Source of the DNA: Flaviflexus salsibiostraticola
GTDB taxonomy: Bacteria; Actinomycetota; Actinomycetes; Actinomycetales; Actinomycetaceae
Assembly: GCF_003952265.1 (NCBI RefSeq)
Contig: NZ_CP034438.1
Span: 1,302,001-1,366,000, forward strand
Length of the DNA stretch: 64,000 bases
Reading direction: 5' to 3'
In this document: in pieces, positions 56,653 through 64,000 of the stretch
Numbering within the stretch: the stretch's first letter is position 1
Layout of the letters: each line of letters starts with the position of its first letter
Program-made: the position numbers and the translations under genes
Notes under the pieces: model-generated
Databases searched by the model: none
What the model saw: the letters and a program-made list of their open reading frames with translations, nothing else
What the model was told of the DNA's origin: nothing

Positions 56653-57728
56653 TCCTCGAAGGGGGCACCGACCCCGACAGTATTCACGCACTCGCCCAGG
56701 CCGCGACCCGGTCGCTGGCCGACCACCGCGCGGGACTCCTGCCCGAGCCGATCATGCTCGTCGCCCCGGGGCAGACGGATGTTCAGCAGGTGGAATCCCG
56801 CCCCGGCACCGCGTTCCTCCTGCGCACCTCCGGATCGTCGACGGGCACGGGCAGCCTCGTCGAGATCGGCTGGCCCTCGATCATCGCCTCGGCCGAGGCC
56901 ACGGCCGAGGCGCTCGGCGGTCACGGGCGCTGGCTCGCCTCCCTGCCCGTCCACCACATCGCCGGCCTGCAGACGGTTCTCCGCTCGGTCCTCGCGGGAC
57001 TCGAGCCGCTTCCCTACACCGTGGGCAATCCCGTTCCAGATGGCAGGTGCTATCTCTCCCTCGTCCCGACCCAGCTGCGGCGCGTCCTCGCCGATCCCGC
57101 ACTCTGTGAGGCCCTCACGAGTGTCGACCGGATCCTCGTGGGCGGGCAGGCGACCCCGGCCGCCCTCCTCGCCGAGAGCCGCGAGCGCGGCCTGCGCCTC
57201 GTGACGACGTATGGCATGACCGAGACATGCGGCGGCTGCGTCTATGACGGCCGGCCGATCGGGGAGACGACGATCGCCCTCGAGGAGGGACGGATCATCA
57301 TCGAGGGCCCCGTCGTCGCACTCGGGTACGCGGGACAGGCCTCATTCGATGGTCGCTTCGTCACAAACGACGCCGGCGAGATCACGGACCGTTTGACGGT
57401 GCTCGGGCGGATCGATGACGCGATCACGACGGGCGGCCTCACGATCATGCCGACCCTTCTCGAGGACCTCGTCGCCGAACTCACCGGCACCCCCTCCGTC
57501 GGGGTCGGTGTGCCCGATGAGGAATGGGGGGAGCGTCTTGTCCTCGTCACCGAGGGCAGGGCCGATGCGAGGCGGATTCGAAAGCAGGCCAAGCTGCGCC
57601 TCGGGGCGGAGTACGCGCCGAAGGAGGTGATCTCCGCCGCCGAACTCGGACTCGAGGCTCTCCCGCTGCGGGATTCCGGTAAAGTCGATCGGCGGCTGGT
57701 TGCACAGATGATTCGGAAGGGACGGTAG
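56649..57728 (+). CDS. menE: o-Succinylbenzoate-CoA ligase
   Basis: MenE activates o-succinylbenzoate with CoA and ATP. The 359-residue adenylating enzyme is short for the family, as usual in actinobacteria. It has the P-loop RTSGSSTGTGSLVEIGWP (about residue 58), HHIAGLQT, TTYGMTETCGGCVYDG, and a C-terminal DSGKVDRR with the catalytic lysine. It sits between menB and menA with overlapping ends on both sides (ATGA, TAGTG). Confidence 0.95.
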   Translation: MILEGGTDPDSIHALAQAATRSLADHRAGLLPEPIMLVAPGQTDVQQVESRPGTAFLLRTSGSSTGTGSLVEIGWPSIIASAEATAEALGGHGRWLASLPVHHIAGLQTVLRSVLAGLEPLPYTVGNPVPDGRCYLSLVPTQLRRVLADPALCEALTSVDRILVGGQATPAALLAESRERGLRLVTTYGMTETCGGCVYDGRPIGETTIALEEGRIIIEGPVVALGYAGQASFDGRFVTNDAGEITDRLTVLGRIDDAITTGGLTIMPTLLEDLVAELTGTPSVGVGVPDEEWGERLVLVTEGRADARRIRKQAKLRLGAEYAPKEVISAAELGLEALPLRDSGKVDRRLVAQMIRKGR

Positions 57729-58597
57729 TGGCAGCGTTCAAGGATTGGCTCGAGGGGGCCCGGTTGCGGACTCTGCCCGCGGCGGTCGCACCCGTCCTCA
57801 TCGGCACCGGTGCCGCCTACGAGGTCGGCAGCGGCTCAATCCCGCGCGCCCTGCTCGCCGCCGGCGTGGCGCTCTCCTTCCAGGTTGGCGTCAACTTTGC
57901 GAACGACTACTCCGATGGGGTGCGGGGCACAGATGACGTCCGCACAGGTCCGCCCCGGCTCACCGGCGGCGGCCTCGTCGAGCCCCGCACCGTCAAGCTC
58001 ATGGCCTTCGCCAGCCTGGCGCTCGGCGGCCTTCTCGGTCTCATCCTCATCGCCGTCTCGGGCGCCTGGGGCCTTCTCGCAGCCGGCGTCCTCGCCGTCA
58101 TCGCCGCCTGGTACTACACGGGCGGATCGCGGCCCTACGGGTACATGGGCCTCGGCGAGGTGTTCGTCTTCCTCTTCTTCGGCCTCATGGCGACGCTCGG
58201 CACGACGTGGACGCAGGCGGGCCAGCTGCCCGCCTCGGCCTGGTTGGGCGCCACCGGCGTCGGCCTCATCGCCTGCGCGCTCCTCATGGTCAACAACATC
58301 CGCGACATCCCCACGGACTCGCTCGTCGGGAAGAATACGCTCGCGGTGCGGATGGGCGATCGTCGGGCCCGTCTCGCCTACGTCGCGATGCTCGTGATCC
58401 CGCTCCTCCTTGCGCTCCTCATCGCCGTGTGGTCGCCGTGGGCGCTTCTCACGCTCATCCTCGCGCCCGCCGTCGCCGCCCAGTCGACCAGAGTCCTGTC
58501 GGGCGCACAGGGCCGCGACCTCATCGTCGTCCTGCGGGACACCGGCCTCATCGAGCTCGGCTACGGCCTCCTACTCCTCATCGGGCTCGCCGTCTGA
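57728..58597 (+). CDS. menA: 1,4-Dihydroxy-2-naphthoate polyprenyltransferase
   Basis: MenA attaches the polyprenyl tail to the naphthoate ring at the membrane. The 289-residue protein has about nine membrane helices, the first aspartate motif in NFANDYSDGVRGTD (about residue 60), and the second in NNIRDIPTDSLVGK (about 188). The GTG start overlaps the menE stop by one base (TAGTG). It ends the menB-menE-menA unit. Confidence 0.97.
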   Translation: MAAFKDWLEGARLRTLPAAVAPVLIGTGAAYEVGSGSIPRALLAAGVALSFQVGVNFANDYSDGVRGTDDVRTGPPRLTGGGLVEPRTVKLMAFASLALGGLLGLILIAVSGAWGLLAAGVLAVIAAWYYTGGSRPYGYMGLGEVFVFLFFGLMATLGTTWTQAGQLPASAWLGATGVGLIACALLMVNNIRDIPTDSLVGKNTLAVRMGDRRARLAYVAMLVIPLLLALLIAVWSPWALLTLILAPAVAAQSTRVLSGAQGRDLIVVLRDTGLIELGYGLLLLIGLAV

Positions 58598-58621
58598 TCG
58601 GACCAGCCGTCTGGGCGTCCG

Positions 58622-58885
58622 TCAGGCCTCGGGGTCGCCCTCGACGATCTCGTCCTCGACATCCTCGTCCGTCGAGCTCGTCGCCTTCGGCCGGCGAGTC
58701 GCAAGCCTCTCCACCTCTCCTGCCGCCTCCTGGCCCTGCCGGGGGAAGAAGATGAAGCCTGCGAGGGCGCCGCAGAGGATCGCGGCGAAGGCGAGGAGAT
58801 AGGATCTCATCCCGAGCAGGGAGAAGAGTCCGGCGAAGGCGGCGATGAGCGCAAGCCGGATAAGGGTGTACTTGAGGATGCTCAC
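58622..58885 (-). CDS. DUF4229 family small membrane protein
   Basis: The 87-residue protein has two membrane helices (about 5-25 and 28-48, ending GALAGFIFFPRQG) and an acidic cytoplasmic tail (EDVEDEIVEGDPEA). It matches DUF4229, an actinobacterial family of unknown function often beside menA and the PLDc_N protein. The start is GTG at 58885, six bases after TAGGCT, so the mRNA is probably leaderless. Confidence 0.85.
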   Translation of the reverse strand: MSILKYTLIRLALIAAFAGLFSLLGMRSYLLAFAAILCGALAGFIFFPRQGQEAAGEVERLATRRPKATSSTDEDVEDEIVEGDPEA

Positions 58886-58897
58886 GGCCCAAGCCTA
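58886..58897 (-). promoter_or_regulatory. Candidate leaderless promoter of the DUF4229 gene (-10 TAGGCT)
   Basis: TAGGCT (58892-58897, minus strand), six bases (TGGGCC), then GTG at 58885. No binding site is present at a workable distance. Confidence 0.5.
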
Positions 58898-58923
58898 CCG
58901 TGACCGTGACCTGGTCAATCGCC

Positions 58924-58935
58924 TATGATGGAAGA
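58924..58935 (+). promoter_or_regulatory. Candidate leaderless promoter of the PLDc_N gene (-10 TATGAT)
   Basis: TATGAT (58924-58929) is a five-of-six match to TATAAT. It is followed by GGAAGA and then GTG at 58936. The purine run could act as a binding site but is very close to the start. Confidence 0.5.
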
Positions 58936-59289
58936 GTGCCTAGACTGATCGCCGTGATACTTCTCGTCGCCATTGTGGTGTACGCATTCATCGTCGCGCT
59001 TCGGATGAATCCGAGGCGGACCCCGGCAGGCATCAACAAGTGGGTGTGGGTCATCTTCACGATCCTGCCGCCTGTCGTCGGCTCGATCATCTTCCTCGTC
59101 GCCAACTACGTGATGAACTCGAAGGACCGCCCCGCGGGCGGCCCGCAGCGTCGGCCTGCCGCGCCCGGACCTGTCGCACCCGATGACGACCCTGACTTCC
59201 TCCGGAGTCTGGAGGAGGAGCTGCGGAGGGCTCAGTACGACAGGAGGCTGAGAGAACACGAGGATGAGAACGGGCCCGAAACCAGCTGA
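58936..59289 (+). CDS. PLDc_N domain membrane protein
   Basis: The 117-residue protein starts at GTG 58936 and reads PRLIAVILLVAIVVYAFIVA from residue 2, the first membrane helix. A second helix follows (VWVIFTILPPVVGSIIFLVA, about 37-57). This two-helix hairpin is the PLDc_N domain named from cardiolipin-synthase-like proteins, but no phospholipase catalytic motif is present. The C-terminal tail is proline-rich, then charged and helical. An in-frame start 12 codons upstream is less likely because the -10 lies downstream of it. It overlaps the next gene by 26 bases. Confidence 0.8.
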   Translation: MPRLIAVILLVAIVVYAFIVALRMNPRRTPAGINKWVWVIFTILPPVVGSIIFLVANYVMNSKDRPAGGPQRRPAAPGPVAPDDDPDFLRSLEEELRRAQYDRRLREHEDENGPETS

Positions 59290-60364
59290 CAGTCTCGACG
59301 TCAAGGCAGTTGTGGGTTCTCCCGTGGCTGCCTTTTCTGCCGTCTACCTCGTCGCCGTCCTCGCCGCCTCCGCCACACGGGTCTTCACCTCGATTCAGCA
59401 CGAGGCGGGCCACGACGTCCCGCTCCTACTCGGCTCGCTCGTGGCAGCCCTGGGCTCCTTCGGCGGCTTCATCATCGCCGAGGCCGACCTGCCGGTGGGC
59501 CAGATCAGCTTCACCCTCGCCGCCGTACCCTTCGTCCTCACCGGGCTCGCCGCCGTCATCCTCTTCCACGCCCACCGCAGATCGGAGTCGACGCGTCCCC
59601 ACTGGGAATCCGCCGACCGTCTCCTCGCCGCCGCGAGCTCCGGCATGGTGCTCCTCATCTGCTGCCTGGCGGCCTGGTTCGTGGCGGACTCGACCACCAG
59701 TCCCGACGGTCCGGAGATGACGACGAACCTCTTCCTCCTCGCCGCCGGCGCACTCGCCGTCGGCACCATCTCGGCGGCGGCCGGCAGGGAGTCCGCCCAC
59801 CGCGCGAACCCGGCGTGGCTCTTCACCTTCCGGCACGTGCTCGCAACGGGTCTCGTCCCGGCGATCGTCCTCTGCACGGCGGCCACGATCACCCGTGAGT
59901 ACGGAGCCGCCTCCTGGATGTTCGTGGGCAATATTGCCGCGGCGATCTGGGCCGGCATCCACGGCGGTCTCGTGCACTGGCGCTTCGACCTGTCCCCGAT
60001 CGGGGGGCCGAGCGAATCGGGGACGGACCTGCTCGTCGCCATGCGGGGCGGCGCCTGGCCCTTCATCTGCCTCGCGGTCGGAGCGATCGCCGTCATCATC
60101 GCCTCCATCGCATGGCGGCGGCACTGCGCCGAATCCGGCCGCTGGTGCCTGCCGGTTGCTTTCATGTGCGGCTCCGTCATCGTGCTCGCGGCGGGGGTCT
60201 GGGCGTCGGGTCACGTCCGGGTCGGCGCCGACGCCACGCACCTGTCGGCCTACGCGCTGTACTCCCCGATCAACGTCCCGATCATGGGCGCGATCGGCTG
60301 GGCGATCGACCGGCTCGCGCGGCTCGGCTACAGGTCGGAGGATGCTGTCCAGCCGCAGCGGTAG
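59264..60364 (+). CDS. Unrecognised multi-spanning membrane protein, 366 residues
   Basis: I do not recognise this family. About nine or ten hydrophobic segments are visible, including VAAFSAVYLVAVLAASATRV near the start. The residues HEAGHDVPLL (about 45-54) lie in the first external or internal loop; HEAGH resembles a metalloprotease HExxH, but the protein shows no other peptidase feature. WHD-like and other cofactor motifs are absent. The ATG overlaps the PLDc_N gene by 26 bases, implying coupled expression. Its 3' end overlaps the converging lipoprotein gene by 37 bases. Confidence 0.75.
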   Translation: MRTGPKPADSLDVKAVVGSPVAAFSAVYLVAVLAASATRVFTSIQHEAGHDVPLLLGSLVAALGSFGGFIIAEADLPVGQISFTLAAVPFVLTGLAAVILFHAHRRSESTRPHWESADRLLAAASSGMVLLICCLAAWFVADSTTSPDGPEMTTNLFLLAAGALAVGTISAAAGRESAHRANPAWLFTFRHVLATGLVPAIVLCTAATITREYGAASWMFVGNIAAAIWAGIHGGLVHWRFDLSPIGGPSESGTDLLVAMRGGAWPFICLAVGAIAVIIASIAWRRHCAESGRWCLPVAFMCGSVIVLAAGVWASGHVRVGADATHLSAYALYSPINVPIMGAIGWAIDRLARLGYRSEDAVQPQR

Positions 60365-61236
60365 TCCGTCCACCTGGTGACGTCACCGCCGTCGAGAAGG
60401 AACACCATCCGGTCGAAGCCCTTCGTCCGCGTCATGTCGGGATCCGCCGGCAGGGGGAATGCCGCCTGCTCGACGTACCCTGTGATCTCGCTGCGGCCGG
60501 GAGCGGCGGTCAGCATGTCGAGCTCGGTCGGACGCTCCTCGAATGCCTTCTCGATCTCGGCGATCGACCGGCTGCACTGAATCGCACCGCCATGGTCGTC
60601 GATCCGAACAGGCACTCCCTCGGGCCAGCCGATCTCGATCGTGTCGCGCAGACCATCGACCCGGCCAGTCGTCATCGTAAACCCGCCCTCGATCGCCGAT
60701 ACGGCGTCGACGGGGCCGACGTTGAGATAGTAGGCGTCGCCGATGGACCCCTCTGAGAAGGTGAGGGCGAGGATACCGGTGCTGCGGCGTTCGTCGGTCG
60801 CCTCGCGATCCGCGCCGCCCGCGGCGTCATAGAGGACGATCTGATCGAGGACGATGAGCGCGTCCTGGAAACTGTCCCCGTTCGCATCGGAGTAGTAGAC
60901 GTCGTCCTCGGCGAAGCTGAGTCGCACCGTCACCGGCACCTCGCCATCGGTCAGCTCGACGGTCGCCCGGCCGTCGTCGAATGCCAGTGGGAAGTCAGCA
61001 TCGCTCTCGGGGAATGCTCCCTCGTCGAACGCGTCGAGAAGCTGGACGGAGAACTGCTCGTCCGCGAGCCTGATGTCGGCGATCTCAGCTGTTCCCGGAC
61101 CGAAGCGGGTGATGGTCTCGGGCGGCTGCGGAAGGACGAGCCACCGGGATTTCAGATCGTCGGCTGACCCGCATCCTGTCAGCAGTGCGGCGGCCGCAAA
61201 AGCTGCCGCCACCCGGGTAGGGCTAGACCCCCGCAT
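60328..61236 (-). CDS. Unrecognised lipoprotein in the cytochrome c maturation cluster
   Basis: The 302-residue product has a lipoprotein signal peptide ending in the lipobox LLTGC (Cys22) after a short Ala-rich helix, so it should be lipid-anchored outside the membrane. The mature part is acidic with many beta-type stretches (for example VTVRLSFAEDDVYYSDANGD), and two late cysteines (Cys221 and Cys294). No known domain is apparent. The DxNxD-like acidic loop near 116-121 could bind calcium. The ATG at 61236 lies 14 bases inside the end of ccsB, so it is co-expressed with ccsB and resB. Confidence 0.8.
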   Translation of the reverse strand: MRGSSPTRVAAAFAAAALLTGCGSADDLKSRWLVLPQPPETITRFGPGTAEIADIRLADEQFSVQLLDAFDEGAFPESDADFPLAFDDGRATVELTDGEVPVTVRLSFAEDDVYYSDANGDSFQDALIVLDQIVLYDAAGGADREATDERRSTGILALTFSEGSIGDAYYLNVGPVDAVSAIEGGFTMTTGRVDGLRDTIEIGWPEGVPVRIDDHGGAIQCSRSIAEIEKAFEERPTELDMLTAAPGRSEITGYVEQAAFPLPADPDMTRTKGFDRMVFLLDGGDVTRWTDYRCGWTASSDL

Positions 61237-62107
61237 ACGAGTGGAGCGAGTCCGCGAAGAAGTTGATGACGTAGTAGTTGATGAAGAGGGCGATGATGCC
61301 GATGACGTTGAGCCAGGCGGCCCTCTTACCCTCCCAGCCGCGAGTCGACCTGGCGTGGAGGTAGGCGCCGTAGAAGCCCCAGACGACGAGGGACATCGTC
61401 TCCTTCGGGTCCCAGTTCCAGGGCCGGCCCCACGCGTGCTCCGCCCAGATCGCGCCTGCGATGAGGGTGAACGTCCACAGGAGGAAACCGACGACGGTGA
61501 TGCGGAAGGCGCCCTGCTCGAGTTCGGCCGCGCTCGGCAGTGCGCGCCAGCGGCTCGGGCGCTCCTCGACGACGGTCGACCCGTCGGAGGCGGTGAGGGC
61601 CTTGGACTCCTGACGGAGCTGGACGAGCTGGAGCGCCGACAGGAGCGCGCCAAAGGCGAACAGGCCCATGGCGATCGTCGCCGTCGACACGTGGATGACG
61701 AGCCAGTAATTGTCGAGGATCGGCGGGGTGCCCTGGACACGGACGTAGAGGACCGCGACGGCCATGCCGAGCGAGAGCAGGACGAGGCCGTTGACGAATG
61801 CTCCGAGGGACCGCAGGTCGCGGCCTCGGGCGAGCACGAGGTAGGCGCCGGCGGCCACGCACGTGAAGGTCAGCGTGAACTCGTACATGTTCGCCCAGGG
61901 GACGCGACTCGCCGCGACACCCCGCAGAACCGTCCCCGATAGGTGGAGGACGAAGGCGAGGACGGTGACGGTCATGCCGATGTTGCCGGCCCGGCGGGTG
62001 CCGCCGCGATCCGCGGATGTGAGGTCGATGGCGAATGCGATCATGCCGATCGTGTAGACCCCCATCGCCCCGTAGATCAGGACCAGACTGATGTTCTCAA
62101 GATTCAT
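61223..62107 (-). CDS. ccsB: Cytochrome c maturation protein CcsB/CcsA (system II)
   Basis: With ResB this membrane protein forms the heme export and cytochrome c synthetase complex. The 294-residue protein has eight or so helices and the tryptophan-rich heme-handling motif EHAWGRPWNWDPKET (about residue 220), with conserved histidines before and after (HVSTATIAM, DSLHSYAGV). It overlaps resB by four bases (ATGA) and the lipoprotein gene by 14. Confidence 0.96.
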   Translation of the reverse strand: MNLENISLVLIYGAMGVYTIGMIAFAIDLTSADRGGTRRAGNIGMTVTVLAFVLHLSGTVLRGVAASRVPWANMYEFTLTFTCVAAGAYLVLARGRDLRSLGAFVNGLVLLSLGMAVAVLYVRVQGTPPILDNYWLVIHVSTATIAMGLFAFGALLSALQLVQLRQESKALTASDGSTVVEERPSRWRALPSAAELEQGAFRITVVGFLLWTFTLIAGAIWAEHAWGRPWNWDPKETMSLVVWGFYGAYLHARSTRGWEGKRAAWLNVIGIIALFINYYVINFFADSLHSYAGV

Positions 62108-63630
62108 GAGTCCTCCTCGAGGGATAGCGTAGCGGACACGGTCTTCTCCAGCCCTTCATCGCCCTTGCGGCCGATCGCGGCGGCGTGGAGGACACCGCTG
62201 TTGTACCGGACCCACACGCGGCGGGAGGGCATGAGCAGCGAGGTCGCGAGCCCGCCGAGCCCGAGGACGGCGAATACCAGCATCCACCCCAGAGTCGGAT
62301 CGTAGCGCATGTCGAGCGCCGCGAACCGGGCGAGCTCGACGAACTCGATCGTCCCGTGACCGCCGGGGATGTCGGCCTTCTCGCCGAGGGCAAGCGTCGT
62401 GAGCACACCGATGTCGGTCTCGCCGATAGGCTCTGTCACGAGCTCGAGGTTCTCGGTGTCGAGCAGGTAGACGTTCTGCGGCACACCATCATCGAGCCCG
62501 AGGTCGCCCACCCACGTCGTCGCCACGAGGACGGGGTTGAGGGCGTCTGGATTGACGGAGACGATGACTCCGTCCTGGGTCCGGGCTGTCGGGAACAGCG
62601 TGGCCTGGAAGCCGAGCTGCTCCCCCTCGGTCACGTCGGGGACCTTGATGACGCCGGTGGAGATGTAGGTCTGGGTGATGTCGGGCAGGACGACATAGTC
62701 GTCGAGGCCGACGTTGCCCGCCGAATCGGTGACGCGGATCCTGGGCGCGTAGCCGTTGCCGGACAGATAGACGTTCGTGCCCTCAATGTCGAGGGGTTCG
62801 TTGGGGCGGATGATCTCATCCGTCTCCTCCCCCGCCATCGTCACCGTCACGTCGGCCATGAAGGCGGACGGCGTACCGTCCTCATAGAACTCGGGCCTCA
62901 TCTCGTTGAGCGTGACCCGGTACGGCGGCAGCGACTCCTCGTCGACAAGGAGCCCGCGCTCGAAGGTGTCGTACGTGAGGACCGAGTTCGCGAACGTCTC
63001 CCCCTCGACGATGATGGCCTGCCCGCGGAAGGAGAGCGCCTGCGACAGCCCGAAGACGATGAGGAGGCCGAGGAGGGACATGTGGAAGACCAGGTTGCCG
63101 GCCTCGCGCAGGTAGCCCCTCTGGGCGGAGATCCCGCCATCGCGGCGAACCGTCCGGTAGCCGCGGAGCCTCGACTCCGCCAGGGCCAGCGCCTCATCCT
63201 CCGACAGGTCGGTCGCGACCGACCTGTGGGTCTCGTAGCGGTCGAGTCGGCCGGGAACCCGCCCCGGACCGCTCCTGAGATCGCGGGCGAGGCTGAAGGA
63301 GCGCGGCACGATGCAGCCGACGAGGGAGATGAAGAGAAGGATGTAGATCGCCGCGAACCATGGGGCGGTGAGGATGTTGAAGAAGCCGAGCGCATCGAGG
63401 ATCGTCCCCCACACACCGTTGTCCTCGATCCACTGCTCGGCAAGCACGGGGTCCTGTCGCTTCTGCGGAAGCAGCGAGGCGGGGATGAGGGCGATGACGA
63501 GGAGGAGGAGCATGATGATGGCGTTCCTCATCGAAGTCAGCTGGCGCCACCCCCACCGCAGCCAGCCCTTGAGGCCGATCCCGGCCGGCGAACCTGCCGG
63601 GGTATCGCGCTCCGTGCGGATCGTCTCCAT
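62104..63630 (-). CDS. resB: Cytochrome c biogenesis protein ResB (system II)
   Basis: ResB pairs with CcsB in attaching heme to apocytochromes c outside the membrane. The 508-residue protein has three N-terminal membrane helices (for example MRNAIIMLLLLVIALIPASL, about 35-54), a large extracytoplasmic domain, and a last helix near residue 465 (WMLVFAVLGLGGLATSLL). The start is ATG at 63630, overlapping the ccdA stop by one base (TGATG). A 103-residue upstream frame is ccdA shadow. Confidence 0.95.
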   Translation of the reverse strand: METIRTERDTPAGSPAGIGLKGWLRWGWRQLTSMRNAIIMLLLLVIALIPASLLPQKRQDPVLAEQWIEDNGVWGTILDALGFFNILTAPWFAAIYILLFISLVGCIVPRSFSLARDLRSGPGRVPGRLDRYETHRSVATDLSEDEALALAESRLRGYRTVRRDGGISAQRGYLREAGNLVFHMSLLGLLIVFGLSQALSFRGQAIIVEGETFANSVLTYDTFERGLLVDEESLPPYRVTLNEMRPEFYEDGTPSAFMADVTVTMAGEETDEIIRPNEPLDIEGTNVYLSGNGYAPRIRVTDSAGNVGLDDYVVLPDITQTYISTGVIKVPDVTEGEQLGFQATLFPTARTQDGVIVSVNPDALNPVLVATTWVGDLGLDDGVPQNVYLLDTENLELVTEPIGETDIGVLTTLALGEKADIPGGHGTIEFVELARFAALDMRYDPTLGWMLVFAVLGLGGLATSLLMPSRRVWVRYNSGVLHAAAIGRKGDEGLEKTVSATLSLEEDS

Positions 63631-64000
63631 CACACCACCAATTCTGTCTGCCCGGAAAGGTTCGCCGCCCAGCCGATGATGTCGGACCACCAGCCGGTCA
63701 CCATGAGGATGCCGACGGCGATAAGGGCGACGCCGCCGAAGATCTGCACGCCCCGCGAGTGGCGGCGCAGCCACGCGAGGGCCCGCGTGGACCGGTTGAC
63801 GGTCAGCGCGGCGGCGATGAAAGGCAGGCCGAGTCCGATGCAGTAGGCGATCGTGAGGATCGTGCCGCGCTGGACACTGCCCGTCGAGAAGGACATGGAG
63901 AGCACCGCCGCCAGCGTGGGGCCGATGCACGGCGTCCATCCGAGGCCGAAGACAGCCCCCAGCAGGAGCGCTCCGACGGGGCCACCCCGCTTCTGCAGCT
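63630..64000 (-). CDS. ccdA: Cytochrome c biogenesis protein CcdA, C-terminal part (cut by window edge)
   Basis: CcdA passes reducing equivalents across the membrane to keep apocytochrome cysteines reduced. About 123 C-terminal residues are visible. They include the motif [14 protein letters not shown] and the partner cysteine in [13 protein letters not shown], the two redox cysteines of the family, and a last helix ([15 protein letters not shown]). The gene start lies outside the window. It is coupled to resB. Confidence 0.92.
   Translation of the reverse strand, partial: LQKRGGPVGALLLGAVFGLGWTPCIGPTLAAVLSMSFSTGSVQRGTILTIAYCIGLGLPFIAAALTVNRSTRALAWLRRHSRGVQIFGGVALIAVGILMVTGWWSDIIGWAANLSGQTELVV

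Noticed and set aside
59264..60364. Membrane zinc metalloprotease based on HEAGH
   Set aside because: No second metal ligand motif or known protease family pattern was seen; kept only as an unknown membrane protein.

Overview
This 64 kb window is a chromosomal core region of a high-GC Gram-positive bacterium (Actinomycetota). The evidence is the fused oxoglutarate decarboxylase/dehydrogenase Kgd, a SigR/RsrA (SigH/RshA-type) thiol-stress pair, a 24-residue bL37 ribosomal protein, Rv3235-, DUF6912- and DUF4229-family proteins, a Rho with a long charged insert, the gene order argS-lysA-hom-thrC-thrB-rho-rpmE-prfA, and a menaquinone-based respiratory chain. The genus cannot be fixed from sequence alone; an Actinomycetales/Micrococcales-type organism is my inference. 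No insertion sequence, integrase, CRISPR array or prophage gene was found.

Layout. 1-9200 (minus strand): argS, lysA, hom, thrC, thrB, then rho, rpmE and the start of prfA; this covers lysine/threonine synthesis plus transcription and translation termination. 9318-9393: tRNA-Arg(CCG) on the plus strand. 9500-14260 (minus): a glycerophosphodiesterase, an M23 cell-wall peptidase and two tandem CNNM/CorC-like membrane proteins. 14470-18840 (plus): kgd and a degenerate SGNH protein. 18890-22460 (minus): an unknown protein, bL37, rsrA-sigR and nagBA. 22816-26515 (plus): a DoxX-like protein, aroA, rsgA and hisN, mostly with overlapping ends. 26521-30676: a DUF6912 protein, a small HTH protein, an Rv3235-family protein and secA. 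30783-47723 (minus): a complete 14-gene nuo operon (A to N) ending in a polyprenyl diphosphate synthase. 47833-58597: menaquinone genes menJ, menG, menF, menD, menC, menB, menE and menA, interrupted by an HtrA-type protease. 58622-64000: small membrane proteins, an unknown lipoprotein and the system II cytochrome c maturation genes ccsB, resB and ccdA (cut by the window end).

The right half is functionally coherent. Complex I reduces menaquinone; the men genes and the polyprenyl synthase make it; the ccs genes mature the c-type cytochromes that accept electrons later in the chain. Most operons are tightly packed with ATGA, GTGA, TGATG or TAATG junctions.

The most useful non-textbook observations are: (i) aroA has no ATG, GTG or TTG start upstream of its conserved N-terminus and appears to begin at a CTG overlapping the previous stop; (ii) nine genes carry a -10-like hexamer exactly six bases before the start codon, implying leaderless mRNAs; (iii) a SigR-type promoter for sigR lies inside the 3' end of nagA; (iv) three helically phased RTAAC repeats sit on the promoter of the M23 peptidase; (v) a 24-codon bL37 gene follows sigR-rsrA; (vi) the SGNH protein beside kgd lacks its catalytic residues. 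I did not find convincing evidence of a wholly new multi-gene system.
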